A model generated the notes under the pieces. It was not told the origin of the DNA, did not search any database, and saw only the letters and a list, made by a program, of their open reading frames with translations. 45,046 bases of DNA from Sphingobium sp. AS12 (lineage in GTDB: Bacteria > Pseudomonadota > Alphaproteobacteria > Sphingomonadales > Sphingomonadaceae): the NCBI RefSeq assembly GCF_019097845.1, contig NZ_JAHRGM010000023.1, forward strand, positions 1 through 45,046, written 5' to 3'. The position numbers were made by a program, and so were the translations under genes. This document shows positions 1-8,204 of this stretch, in pieces. The stretch's first letter is position 1. Each line of letters begins with the position of its first letter.

Positions 1-781
1 TGTCCGGGTCGACGACCGGAGTGGCCTGGTTTTGCTCCGCCCCGGCAGCACGGCGGCGGGTGGACTGCTTGAGGCGATAGCTGTCGCCGTTCATGGCCAG
101 GATGCTGACGTGGTGCGTGAGCCGATCGAGCAGCGCGCCGGTGAGCCGCTCGGATCCCAGGGCCTGCGTCCAGTCCTCGAACGGCAGGTTGGATGTGACG
201 ATCGTTGATCCCCGCTCATAGCGCTGCGAGAATGTCTCGAACAGCAGCTTCACCGCCGCAAGATCGCGCTGCATCTTGAGCAGTCGCTTTTCGTCCCTCG
301 CCTCCATCAGTTGGTTGACCAGGGCAGCGGCGGTCGTGAACGCGACCGTGAAGCCTTTCTGGCAAGCCGCCAGTCCCAACGCGAGCGCCACATGGGTTTT
401 GCCGGTGCCACTATTGCCCAGCGAGATGATATTTTCCCGCCGCAGGATATATTCGCAGCGCGCCAACTCCAGCACGAGCATTTTGTTGAGGCCTTGAATG
501 GCCATGAAGTCGAACGTGTCGAAGCTTTTCACCGCCGGGAACCGCGCAGCCCGGATCCGGCGCTCCACGGTGCGGCGCTCACGATCGATCAGCTCAAGTT
601 CGATGAGGCGAAGCAGGTATCGGCTATGATCGACCCCGTCGCGTGCACATTCACGCGCCAGCTTCTCATATTCCCGTAGCACCGTAGGAAGTTTGAGCTG
701 CTTGAGATGATGCGCGAGCAGGACCTGCGGCGTCCCCGCCATGGTGCCGGTGGGCATCTTGTCCTCTGTGCCCCGGTTCAT
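1..781 (-). pseudogene. istB: IstB-like transposition helper ATPase with Walker B deletion (partial)
   Basis: IstB is the AAA+ helper ATPase that delivers target DNA to the IS21 transposase. The start codon at 781 overlaps the istA stop. The Walker A motif GNSGTGKTH (lysine about residue 128) is at about 395-415, and the C-terminal IstB motifs (SNLPFEDW, ALLDRLTHH, NGDSYRLKQS) are all present. Between AVKLL and FETFSQRYERG, at about 239-250, the usual segment with the Walker B VDELG motif is missing: about 18 residues are lost in frame between two CTGCTG-type positions. The frame is otherwise open up to the window edge, where only the last few codons are cut off. Loss of Walker B should abolish ATP hydrolysis, so I call it a pseudogene, though it could still make a protein. 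Confidence 0.75.
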
Positions 782-2289
782 GCCGCCAACTCCTGAGATG
801 TTTGGGGCACGAGCGCAGCATAGTCGGCGGCACGCGTCGTCTTCACGTCCATTTTCGGCAGGTGAGGATAGGCTGCCAGATCCAGGCGGGCGGGCCGCCG
901 TTCGATGCGCCCCAGCGCGATCTGCTTGACCGCATCGAAGCCGATTGCGCCGATACAGATCGCCTCGTTCACCGCGAAGGTGACGATCTCCATCGGTATC
1001 GCCTCCAACAGGCGCAGGATCTGGATGAACTCGCGCTTGCCCTTGTTGCCCATACGCGCCTCAAGGAGGTTACGCATATGCTGGAACGCTTGCGGAAGGG
1101 CCCAGTCCTGCAACGCGGCGGCCTGATCGAGCGCATTGGGCTTGGTCTCGATCAGCGCCAGATAATGCAGCGGGTTCGCCACGAACATGGCCTCACCATA
1201 ACAGCGCGCATGCCGAGCGATCTCCTCATTGCCACATAGGATGACCACCGTGTCGACGAAGCCCTTCACCATGACATCCTGGAAGCCATACCGGGTCGGC
1301 ACCGAGTAGTCGTTGGTCCGGTAGCGCACCAGAGCGGTCGACGATACGCGAACGGCCCTGGTCTCGCACGGTTCGAACTGCCCTGCTGGCAATGCCCGCA
1401 TCACCGCCAGATCGGCCAGGAGCCGTGTGCCGATCGTCTCACTATGTCGGCCAGACCGCTCTTCCTGCCGGGCCCGGCAGCGGTCCAACAGCTCATCATT
1501 GAAGTTATCGAAGCTGGGCGCATGCGGGATCGGCACCATGAAGTGCGATCGGGCGTGCTTGACCAGGCCTTCCACCTTCCCCTTGTCGTTCCCCTTTCCA
1601 GGCCGACCAAAGCGATCGGTGAAAAGATAATGGCTGACGAGCCCGGTGAACGCGCGTGTTCGCTCGCGCTTCCCATCCCCGCAGATTCTGGCAACCGCGA
1701 TCTTCGTGTTATCGTAAAGGATTGACAGCGGCATACCGCCAAAGAAGGCGAACGCCGATACATGCCCGTCCAGAAAGGCCTCGGTCGTCTCCGCTGGATA
1801 GGCCTTCACAAAGCAGGCATCCGATTGCGGCAGGTCCATGCAGAAGAAGTGCATTTTCCGGCGGACACCATCGATCACGCCTACCGCTTCGCCAAAATCC
1901 ACCCGTGCATGTCCTGGCGGGTGCGCCAGCGGCACGAACGTCTCGCGTCCGCGCGCCCGGCACAGCCGGACATAATCCTTTACGACAGTGTAGCCGCCGA
2001 CAAAGCCATGCTCGTCGCGCAGACGTTCAAAGATCCGTTTGGCGCTGTGCCGCTGCTTCACAGGCGCAATGCGATCCGCTGCCAGGATCGCGTCAATCAC
2101 TGGCAGCAGCGGTCCCAACTTCGGCTTCGCCACAGGCTTGGTCCGCGTGTAGCCGGGCGGCAGAGATAACCGGAACATCTTCGATATCGTCTCGCGGCTC
2201 AGTCCAAAGACCTTCGCGGCCTCGCGCTGGCTGTTACCTTCAACAAAAACAAAGTGCCGAACGGCGGCGTAGCTCTACACGGCAAACAT
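778..2289 (-). pseudogene. istA: IstA transposase (IS21 family) with early stop codon
   Basis: This is the DDE transposase of the IS21 element. The natural start appears to be ATG at 2289, followed by MFAV and then TAG at 2277-2275. Relatives have MFAVEVYAAVRRFVFVEG, so a glutamate codon seems to have become a stop. The frame then continues (SYAAVRHFVFVEGNSQREAA) through the HTH region and the integrase core (HVDFGEAVGVIDG, AFFGGMPLSILYDNTK, GKGNDKGKVEGLVKH) to the TGA at 778. An internal ATG at 2178 would yield 466 residues without most of the N-terminal helix-turn-helix. Either the gene is inactive or it makes an N-truncated product. Confidence 0.8.
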
Positions 2290-2400
2290 CCCCGGCCACC
2301 CCCCTTAAAAGGAGCAACCTATCCAATGGCTGGCTTTTAAACCGCCACGCTCAGCAAATCGCTGGCGTTCCATTGGCCTGGTTTGTCACCGCCCTCTACA

Positions 2401-2708
2401 CCTCGAACCTCAATCCGCCCAGTTTCTCGAGCTTTGGCCGACGGCGACGACGATGCCAGTTCGACAGGCACGAAGCCTGCCATCGCTCCGCGAAGCAGCT
2501 GCTTGCGCCAGGGATAAAGCTGGCCTGTTCCAACGCTGTGCCGCCGAGCCACGGCCGAGACGATCGCCCCCGGCACCGTCGTCTCCTTCAGGATCGCCAG
2601 CTTCTCCTCGTCGCTCCAGTTCCGACGCCGCTCCACCCGTACAAGCGCTCCGCCATCACCGCGACCGCTCATACGAGGATCGTTTGACTGCTCGATGTCC
2701 ATGCTCAC
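2401..2708 (-). pseudogene. tnpA: IS66-family TnpA (HTH accessory protein), 3' truncated
   Basis: The product has the IS66 Orf1/TnpA layout: an N-terminal NWSDEEKLAILKET segment, then GAIVSAVARRHSVGTGQLYPWRKQLL, the helix-turn-helix of this family. TnpA is a small DNA-binding accessory protein encoded ahead of TnpB and TnpC. The reading frame crosses into IS21 end sequence at 2400 and stops at 2337, so the last codons are not native. Translation may start at 2708 or at the in-frame ATG at 2702, which has a GAGGAGG Shine-Dalgarno sequence upstream. Confidence 0.75.
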
Positions 2709-2777
2709 GCCTCCTCAAAGGGCGCGAGCTTTCCTATTCCGGTGCCGGCAACAAGGCCGTCTTCCGTCGGCGCTTAC
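2401..2777 (-). mobile_element. IS66-family left-end remnant, interrupted by IS21
   Basis: On the minus strand position 2777 starts with GTAAGCG, the conserved outer tip of IS66-family inverted repeats. About 70 bp inside it a TnpA-type gene begins. That gene runs straight into the IS21 end at 2400/2401, so the simplest reading is that the IS21 copy inserted into an IS66-like element; the rest of IS66 would lie beyond the left window edge. No matching right end can be seen here. Confidence 0.6.
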
Positions 2778-2846
2778 GATCGAAACTGTCAAGATCGGAC
2801 GATCCACGTTCATCCCCTACCGATGCATCAAGCGATTGGTCGAGCG

Positions 2847-2999
2847 CTAGCAGGTGAGAGCTTCGAGATAAGGCCGCATGATACGCCATGCGCCGCCGGC
2901 GATGGCCGCTTGCGCGATCACGCCCGGGGTCGCTCTGCGCTGGGCAAGGGCCGCGCGCAGCCCCTCCACCGCAATGGAGCGTTCGACTAGCCTGGAGTT
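2847..2999 (-). pseudogene. Fragment of an unidentified coding sequence
   Basis: A minus-strand frame is open from the junction near 3000 to a TAG at 2849-2847. It reads as a plausible protein C-terminus (ERSIAVEGLRAALAQRR, then IAQAAIAGGAWRIMRPYLEAL). A stop at 3002-3000 and the IS21 remnant at 3010 cut off anything upstream. The sequence vaguely recalls the C-terminus of AbiEi-type antitoxin proteins, but I cannot confirm that. It looks like pre-existing DNA trapped between two insertion sequences. Confidence 0.25.
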
Positions 3000-3009
3000 T
3001 CAAAACAGA

Positions 3010-3176
3010 TCACCGGCGCGCTGCTTGATCGGCTCACGCACCACGTCAGCATCCTGGCCATGAACGGCGACAGCTATCGCCTCAAGCAGTCCACCCGCCG
3101 CCGTGCTGCCGGGGCGGAGCAAAACCAGGCCACTCCGGTCGTCGACCCGGACACTGGCGAGATCACCGCCACCTGA
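3010..3176 (+). pseudogene. istB: IstB C-terminal fragment
   Basis: The plus strand encodes only the last part of IstB (TGALLDRLTHHVSILAMNG, then DSYRLKQSTRR, ending VDPDTGEITAT and a TGA at 3174-3176). No start codon or ATPase motif remains. It shows what the last codons of the left-hand istB should be, since that gene leaves the window a few codons earlier. Confidence 0.8.
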
Positions 3177-3189
3177 TCAATGACGACAA

Positions 3190-3229
3190 CGATATGAAGA
3201 GGGCCCCGATCGGGGCTCTCTTCATATCG
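3190..3229. repeat. 40-bp near-perfect palindrome in IS21 tail
   Basis: The segment runs CGATATGAAGAG...GCCCCGATCGGGGC...CTCTTCATATCG and is self-complementary apart from one mismatched pair. It lies 14 bp after the istB stop. No T tract follows, so it is not an obvious intrinsic terminator in either direction. It may protect the element from outside transcription or act as a structural element of the IS end. Confidence 0.7.
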
Positions 3230-3298
3230 TCAGGCCCGCATCAACAGTGGCCTGCTTTTACTCCGCCCCGATGGCCTGGAATCTGACCGCCGTTGACA

Positions 3299-3631
3299 CC
3301 ACGGAGTGGTCGGCACTTCCGATGGCGTATCGATCTACTAAGCCATTGTCCTGGTCCAGCGCTTCAATCAATCGGTGTATAGTTGGCCGTGGCGCTAGGT
3401 CGCGTTGGACGCATGACGATTTGCTGCACTTCCGCCCGATGAAACGGCCATCAGCGGCGATCATACAAAACTTCACGTCCGGTCATGGCCGGTGTGCTGC
3501 CCCCTTCCATACGCAAATACTATGCGATTGGGATATCCTCCGTCTCGAATTCCAACGACGCCCTGCAATATCTAGGCGACTGCAGATGACTCATGCGGCC
3601 TCCTTCGCGCGAGCACTGTGGGAGACAACCC
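3299..3631. other. Gap between IS remnant and kdp locus; no gene recognised
   Basis: This stretch holds only short ORFs with no motif I recognise, in both directions and partly overlapping the IS end. It must contain the promoter of the kdp operon if that is not supplied by the IS21 end. I could not identify a convincing -35/-10 pair or a KdpE-type operator by eye. Confidence 0.4.
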
Positions 3632-3715
3632 ATGCAGGACATCCTCTGGATCGGCCTCATCCTCGCTCTGCTCGGCGCTAGCCTTGGCTATGTCGCACTG
3701 TGCGACAACGCGTGA
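3632..3715 (+). CDS. Small single-span membrane protein ahead of kdpF
   Basis: A 27-residue ORF (MQDILWIGLILALLGASLGY and a short CDNA tail) starts at ATG 3632, six bases after a GGGAGA Shine-Dalgarno sequence, and ends at 3715, 13 bases before kdpF. Residues 4-23 are hydrophobic, so it is predicted to be one membrane helix. I recall similar unnamed small proteins ahead of kdpF in other genomes, which suggests a role in or near the Kdp complex, but the function is not known to me. Being so short, it could be missed by gene callers. Confidence 0.55.
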   Translation: MQDILWIGLILALLGASLGYVALCDNA

Positions 3716-3728
3716 GGGTGGCCGGACA

Positions 3729-3818
3729 ATGACTCTTGATCTCTGGCTCGCGGCGATCACCGCCCTTGGCCTCCTTCTTTATCTGGTCGCCGTACTTGTG
3801 CGGCCCGAACGCTTCTAG
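3729..3818 (+). CDS. kdpF: Potassium-transporting ATPase subunit KdpF
   Basis: The 29-residue product is nearly all one membrane helix and ends in VLVRPERF, the conserved KdpF tail (LLRPERF in relatives). KdpF is a small lipid-like stabilising subunit of the KdpFABC potassium pump in the inner membrane. It sits 15 bases upstream of kdpA with AAGGAAGCTC before the kdpA start, so it is the first Kdp structural gene of the operon. The length matches the family. Confidence 0.85.
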   Translation: MTLDLWLAAITALGLLLYLVAVLVRPERF

Positions 3819-3833
3819 ACAAAGGAAGCTCTC

Positions 3834-5537
3834 ATGACATTCCAGGGATGGCTGCTGATCGCGGCCTTTGTGGGCATTTTGCTGGCGCTGACCAAGCCGG
3901 TCGGCCTTTGGCTGTTCGCTCTGTATGAGGGACGCCCCACACCACTTCATGCCATACTCGGCCCGGTCGAGCGTGGGTTTTACAAATTGTCGGCCATTGA
4001 TCCGAACGAGGATCAGAGCTGGCGGCGCTACGCCGTTCATATGCTGATCTTCAATGCCGCGCTGCTGCTGCTGACATATGCTATATTGCGGTTGCAGGCG
4101 GGGCTTCCGCTCAATCCGCTGGGATATACGGGGCTGAGCGAACATTTGTCGTTCAACACCGCGGTCAGCTTCACCACCAACACCAACTGGCAAAGCTATG
4201 GCGGCGAATCGACCATGTCGAACCTCAGCCAGATGCTGGGTCTGACCATCCACAATTTCCTGTCGGCCGCGACCGGCATCTCGCTCGCCTTCGCCTTCTT
4301 TCGCGGATTCGCGCGGCGCAGCGCGACGGGCATCGGCAATTTCTGGGCCGATATGACGCGGGTGACGCTCTATCTGCTGCTACCGATCTGCATCGTCTAT
4401 GCGCTGTTCCTGATCGCCAGCGGTGTGCCGCAGACATTGGCCGGTTGGGTTGATGTGACGACGTTGGAAGGCGTGAAGCAGACACTCGCGCTTGGCCCGG
4501 TCGCCAGCCAGGAAGCGATCAAGATGCTCGGCACCAATGGTGGCGGCTTCTTCAACGCAAATTCGGCCCACCCGTTCGAGAACCCGACCGCGCTCACCAA
4601 TTTCGTGCAGATGGTGTCGATCTTCCTGATCGGCTTCGGCCTGACCTGGACGTTCGGCAAGGCGGTCGGCAATACGCGCCAGGGTTGGGCGATCCTCGCC
4701 GCGATGCTCACCATCTTCCTCATCGGCGTGACTGTCGTCTATGCGCAGGAAGCGGCCGGTAATCCGATCCTGCACGGCCTGGGCGTTCCCGGCGGCAACA
4801 TGGAGGGCAAGGAGGTCCGCTTCGGCATCGCCGCTTCGGCACTCTTCTCCGTCATCACCACAGCAGCGAGTTGCGGTGCAGTCAACGCGATGCATGACAG
4901 TTTCACAGCGCTCGGCGGCATGATTCCGCTGTTCAACATCCAGCTGGGCGAAGTCGTCGTCGGTGGCGTTGGTGCCGGTATCTACGGCTTCCTGCTGTTC
5001 GCCATTCTGGCCGTGTTCGTCGCTGGCCTGATGGTTGGCCGGACGCCGGAATATGTCGGCAAGAAGATCGAGAGCCGCGAAGTAAAACTGGCAGTGCTGG
5101 CCATTGCGGTTCTGCCGCTGATCATTCTTGGCTTTACCGCCATCGCCTCGGTCATGGATGCCGGACTTGCCGGCCCGCTCAACAAGGGGCCGCACGGCTT
5201 CTCGGAGATACTCTACGCCTTTACCAGCGCCGTTGGGAATAACGGGTCGGCCTTTGCGGGTCTTACCGCAAATACGCCCTTCTATAACGGGCTGCTGGGC
5301 ATCGCGATGTGGCTCGGGCGTTTCTTCGTGATCATTCCGATGCTGGCGATCGCAGGCAGCCTTGCCGCCAAGAAATATACACCGGCGACAGCGGGCAGTT
5401 TCCCGACCACCGGACCGCTCTGGACCGGCCTCCTGATCGGCATCGTGCTGATCGTGGGCGGCCTCACCTTCCTGCCCAGCCTCGCGCTTGGTCCTATTGC
5501 CGATCATCTTGCGATGATCCGCGGCCAGCTTTTCTGA
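3834..5537 (+). CDS. kdpA: Potassium-transporting ATPase subunit KdpA
   Basis: KdpA is the potassium-binding channel-like subunit of the high-affinity KdpFABC pump. The 567-residue length fits the family (557 in E. coli). It has the four degenerate selectivity-filter loops of the SKT superfamily, visible as [14 protein letters not shown] (about residues 109-122), [31 protein letters not shown] and [14 protein letters not shown], with about ten membrane helices. A Shine-Dalgarno AAGGAAG precedes ATG 3834. kdpB follows after 13 bases. All expected filter segments are present, so the protein should be functional. Confidence 0.97.
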   Translation: MTFQGWLLIAAFVGILLALTKPVGLWLFALYEGRPTPLHAILGPVERGFYKLSAIDPNEDQSWRRYAVHMLIFNAALLLLTYAILRLQAGLPLNPLGYTGLSEHLSFNTAVSFTTNTNWQSYGGESTMSNLSQMLGLTIHNFLSAATGISLAFAFFRGFARRSATGIGNFWADMTRVTLYLLLPICIVYALFLIASGVPQTLAGWVDVTTLEGVKQTLALGPVASQEAIKMLGTNGGGFFNANSAHPFENPTALTNFVQMVSIFLIGFGLTWTFGKAVGNTRQGWAILAAMLTIFLIGVTVVYAQEAAGNPILHGLGVPGGNMEGKEVRFGIAASALFSVITTAASCGAVNAMHDSFTALGGMIPLFNIQLGEVVVGGVGAGIYGFLLFAILAVFVAGLMVGRTPEYVGKKIESREVKLAVLAIAVLPLIILGFTAIASVMDAGLAGPLNKGPHGFSEILYAFTSAVGNNGSAFAGLTANTPFYNGLLGIAMWLGRFFVIIPMLAIAGSLAAKKYTPATAGSFPTTGPLWTGLLIGIVLIVGGLTFLPSLALGPIADHLAMIRGQLF

Positions 5538-5550
5538 TCGGAGCATCACA

Positions 5551-7587
5551 ATGGCACGCACAGCGTCCAAATCGCTCTTCACCGCAGACCTGATCGTTCC
5601 GGCGATCGGCGATGCATTCCGCAAGCTCAACCCCCAACAACTGATCCGCAATCCGGTGATGTTCACGACCGCGGCGGTGGCTGTTCTTCTGACCGTCCTT
5701 TTGGCTGTCGGGCAGGACGGGCTGACAGTCGGCTTCAAGCTGCAACTGGTCATCTGGCTGTGGCTGACGGTGTTGTTCGGCACCTTTGCCGAAGCCATCG
5801 CAGAGGGGCGTGGCAAGGCGCAGGCTGTGTCGCTGCGCGCGACCAAAGCCGACCTGACCGCCAAGCGCCTGAAAGGCGAAGGTCGCGAGAGCGAAAATGT
5901 GCCGGCCAGCGCGCTCCGCATGGGCGACATCGTTCTGGTGGAGACAGGGGATCTGATCCCGGCCGATGGCGAGGTCGTGTCAGGCGTCGCGTCTGTCAAC
6001 GAAGCGGCCATTACCGGCGAAAGCGCGCCTGTCATCCGCGAAGCCGGTGGCGACCGGTCGGCGGTCACGGCGGGCACGCGCGTCATTTCGGACGAGATTC
6101 GCGTCTGTGTCACCGTGAACCCCGGCCAGGGCTTCCTTGATCGGATGATCGCCCTGGTCGAAGGGGCCGAGCGACAGAAAACCCCCAACGAGATCGCTCT
6201 CACCATCTTGCTGGTGGGCCTGTCCATCATCTTCCTGATCGCTGTCGGCACCATCCCCGGCTTTGCAAGCTATGCTGGCGGGTCGATTCCCGTCGCGATC
6301 CTGGCCGCATTGCTGATCACTCTCATCCCGACGACGATCGCAGCTTTGCTGTCTGCGATCGGCATCGCCGGCATGGACCGGCTCGTGCGCTTCAACGTCC
6401 TTGCCAAGTCCGGCCGTGCCGTGGAGGCCGCAGGCGACATTGACGTGCTACTGCTCGACAAGACCGGCACCATCACGGTCGGCGATCGGCAAGCGACCGA
6501 GTTCCGTCCCGTCGGCGGGGCAAGCCTGGCTGCGCTCGCAGAGGCCGCCCTGCTCGCTAGCCTGGCCGACGAGACGCCGGAGGGCCGCTCCATCGCCCTG
6601 CTCGCCCGTGATAAGTTCGGCCAATCGGCGCAGGCTTTGCCCGACGGAGCAGAGGTTATCCCGTTTACGGCGCAAACGCGGATATCGGGTGTGAAGGTCG
6701 GTGGCAGCGTGATCCAGAAGGGTGCGGTCGATTCCATCCTTCGCGCCAATCCCGGTCTGGACAAGGAACCGGCAACGCAGGAACTGCGCCGCATCACCGA
6801 CGAGATTGCACGCGCAGGCGGCACGCCGCTGGCCGTTGCAAAGGACGGCAAGCTGCTGGGTGCGATCTTCCTGAAGGACATCGTCAAGGCAGGCATCCGC
6901 GAACGGTTCGGCGAACTGCGCGTCATGGGCATCCGCACGGTCATGATCACCGGCGACAATCCCCTGACCGCCGCGTCGATCGCCGCCGAAGCTGGCGTCG
7001 ACGACTTTCTTGCCCAGGCGACGCCAGAGGACAAGCTGGCGCTGATCCGCAAGGAACAGGAGGGCGGACGCCTGGTCGCCATGTGCGGCGACGGCACCAA
7101 TGACGCGCCAGCCCTCGCCCAGGCAGATGTCGGCGTTGCGATGAATACCGGCACCCAGGCAGCGCGGGAAGCGGGCAATATGGTAGATCTGGACAGTGAT
7201 CCGACCAAGCTCATCGAGATAGTCGGGCTTGGCAAGCAGCTGCTGATGACCCGCGGCGCGCTCACCACTTTCTCGGTCGCCAACGACGTCGCCAAATATT
7301 TCGCGATCATTCCGGCCATGTTCGTGGTGCTTTATCCGGGCCTCGGCATTCTCAACGTCATGAAGCTTGCGACACCGCAGAGCGCGATCCTGTCGGCGAT
7401 CATCTTCAATGCGCTGATCATTCCGCTGCTCGTGCCGCTGGCGTTGAAGGGTGTGACCTACCGGCCCATCGGTGCCGGGCCGCTGCTGGCGCGCAATCTC
7501 GCCATCTACGGGCTTGGCGGACTCCTCTCGCCGTTCGTCGGCATCAAACTCATCGACCTGGCCGTCAGCGGCCTTGGCCTCGCCTGA
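5551..7587 (+). CDS. kdpB: Potassium-transporting P-type ATPase subunit KdpB
   Basis: KdpB hydrolyses ATP to drive potassium uptake through KdpA. The 678-residue product has the P-type ATPase motifs in order: the actuator TGES loop ([11 protein letters not shown], about residues 152-162), the phosphorylation motif DKTGT with Asp303 (codon at 6457), the nucleotide-binding domain, and the hinge motifs [10 protein letters not shown] and [19 protein letters not shown]. The fold ends with membrane helices containing [15 protein letters not shown], characteristic of KdpB. The length is close to E. coli KdpB (682). No defects are visible. Confidence 0.97.
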   Translation: MARTASKSLFTADLIVPAIGDAFRKLNPQQLIRNPVMFTTAAVAVLLTVLLAVGQDGLTVGFKLQLVIWLWLTVLFGTFAEAIAEGRGKAQAVSLRATKADLTAKRLKGEGRESENVPASALRMGDIVLVETGDLIPADGEVVSGVASVNEAAITGESAPVIREAGGDRSAVTAGTRVISDEIRVCVTVNPGQGFLDRMIALVEGAERQKTPNEIALTILLVGLSIIFLIAVGTIPGFASYAGGSIPVAILAALLITLIPTTIAALLSAIGIAGMDRLVRFNVLAKSGRAVEAAGDIDVLLLDKTGTITVGDRQATEFRPVGGASLAALAEAALLASLADETPEGRSIALLARDKFGQSAQALPDGAEVIPFTAQTRISGVKVGGSVIQKGAVDSILRANPGLDKEPATQELRRITDEIARAGGTPLAVAKDGKLLGAIFLKDIVKAGIRERFGELRVMGIRTVMITGDNPLTAASIAAEAGVDDFLAQATPEDKLALIRKEQEGGRLVAMCGDGTNDAPALAQADVGVAMNTGTQAAREAGNMVDLDSDPTKLIEIVGLGKQLLMTRGALTTFSVANDVAKYFAIIPAMFVVLYPGLGILNVMKLATPQSAILSAIIFNALIIPLLVPLALKGVTYRPIGAGPLLARNLAIYGLGGLLSPFVGIKLIDLAVSGLGLA

Positions 7588-7613
7588 CATCATCGGGCCT
7601 GAAGGAAAGCATC

Positions 7614-8204
7614 ATGGGCAAGGACTTCCTCACCTCTCTCCGGCCAGCGTTCACGCTGACCATCCTCTTCGCGCTTCTGCTCGGCATCGTCTATCCGCTG
7701 ACGATGACGGGCATCGGCCAAACCCTCTTCCCGCATCAGGCCAATGGCAGCCTGATCGAGGAACAGGGCAAGCTCGTTGGCTCGTCGCTCATCGGCCAGG
7801 GCTTTGCCGATCCGCGCTATTTCTCCTCACGCCCGTCTGCCGCTGGCAAGGGCTATGATGGCCTTGCTTCATCAGGCTCTAACTTTGGTCCAACGAGCCA
7901 GGCGCTGGTCGATCGCACGAAAGCCGATGTCGCCAAATTTCAGCAAATGTCCCCCGGTCTCCCTGTTCCGTCCGACCTGGTGACAGCCTCCGCCTCAGGC
8001 CTTGATCCTGACATCTCGCCTGAGGCGGCTTTTTATCAAGTTGCGAGGGTCGCCGCCGTTCGCGGCCTGCCCGCAGCGCGCGTTCGCACCCTCGTGCAGG
8101 ACACGATCAGGACGCCGTTCCTCGGCTTCCTGGGCGACCCCAGCGTCAACATTCTCGATCTTAATCGACGACTGGACCGGATCAGCGCTACAACAGCACA
8201 GTGA
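7614..8204 (+). CDS. kdpC: Potassium-transporting ATPase subunit KdpC
   Basis: KdpC is the single-span periplasmic subunit that completes the Kdp pump. The 196-residue protein has an N-terminal membrane helix (LRPAFTLTILFALLLGIVYP), a GQGFADPRYFSSRPSA segment, and the conserved C-terminal TASASGLDPDISPEAA, followed by QVARVA and LNRRLD. AGGAAAGCATC precedes the ATG at 7614. Its stop overlaps the kdpD GTG start in a GTGA arrangement, implying coupled translation into the sensor gene. The conserved SGLDPDISPEAA stretch is encoded by a perfect inverted repeat with a T tract (separate entry). Confidence 0.95.
   Translation: MGKDFLTSLRPAFTLTILFALLLGIVYPLTMTGIGQTLFPHQANGSLIEEQGKLVGSSLIGQGFADPRYFSSRPSAAGKGYDGLASSGSNFGPTSQALVDRTKADVAKFQQMSPGLPVPSDLVTASASGLDPDISPEAAFYQVARVAAVRGLPAARVRTLVQDTIRTPFLGFLGDPSVNILDLNRRLDRISATTAQ
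7990..8034 (+). terminator. Intrinsic-terminator-like hairpin inside kdpC
   Basis: CCGCCTCAGGC at 7990-8000 pairs perfectly with GCCTGAGGCGG at 8018-8028 across a 17-base loop, and is followed by CTTTTTATC (T5 at 8030-8034). This is the layout of a Rho-independent terminator, but it is within the kdpC coding sequence, 167 bases before kdpD. It could lower expression of kdpDE relative to the pump genes. Translating ribosomes may suppress it. Confidence 0.4.

Larger units (their letters stand above)
1..2400 (-). mobile_element. IS21-family element, decayed, cut by window edge
   Basis: The element carries istA and istB on the minus strand, overlapping by ATGA, as in IS21 transposons. Its istA-side end is at 2400, where the minus strand begins TGTAGAGGGCGGTGAC followed by a CCAGGCCA motif. 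This matches the end of the second IS21 remnant at 3298 (TGTCAACGGCGGTCAG, then CCAGGCCA). Short subterminal repeats of the form TGGCCTG-TTTT-CTCCGCCCC occur near 20-45 and 3247-3270, typical of IS21 multiple terminal repeats. The other end lies left of the window. Both genes appear damaged, so the copy is probably immobile by itself. Confidence 0.85.
3010..3298 (+). mobile_element. IS21-family right-end remnant, inverted relative to the first copy
   Basis: Positions 3010-3153 are the reverse complement of positions 144-1 with one mismatch in the overlap, so the two segments are inverted copies of the istB 3' end. The remnant continues through the istB stop, a 40-bp palindrome and the subterminal repeat, and ends at 3298 with CCGCCGTTGACA, the reverse complement of TGTCAACGGCGG. 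Everything upstream of 3010 (istA and most of istB) is missing. Confidence 0.8.

Noticed and set aside
3258..3476. 72-residue minus-strand ORF downstream of the IS21 end
   Set aside because: It reads into IS21 end sequence and shows no known motif; too weak to call a gene.
4380..6254. 624-residue minus-strand ORF across kdpA/kdpB
   Set aside because: It lies antisense to two intact genes with full motifs, and has no recognisable domain; long antisense ORFs are common at high GC.
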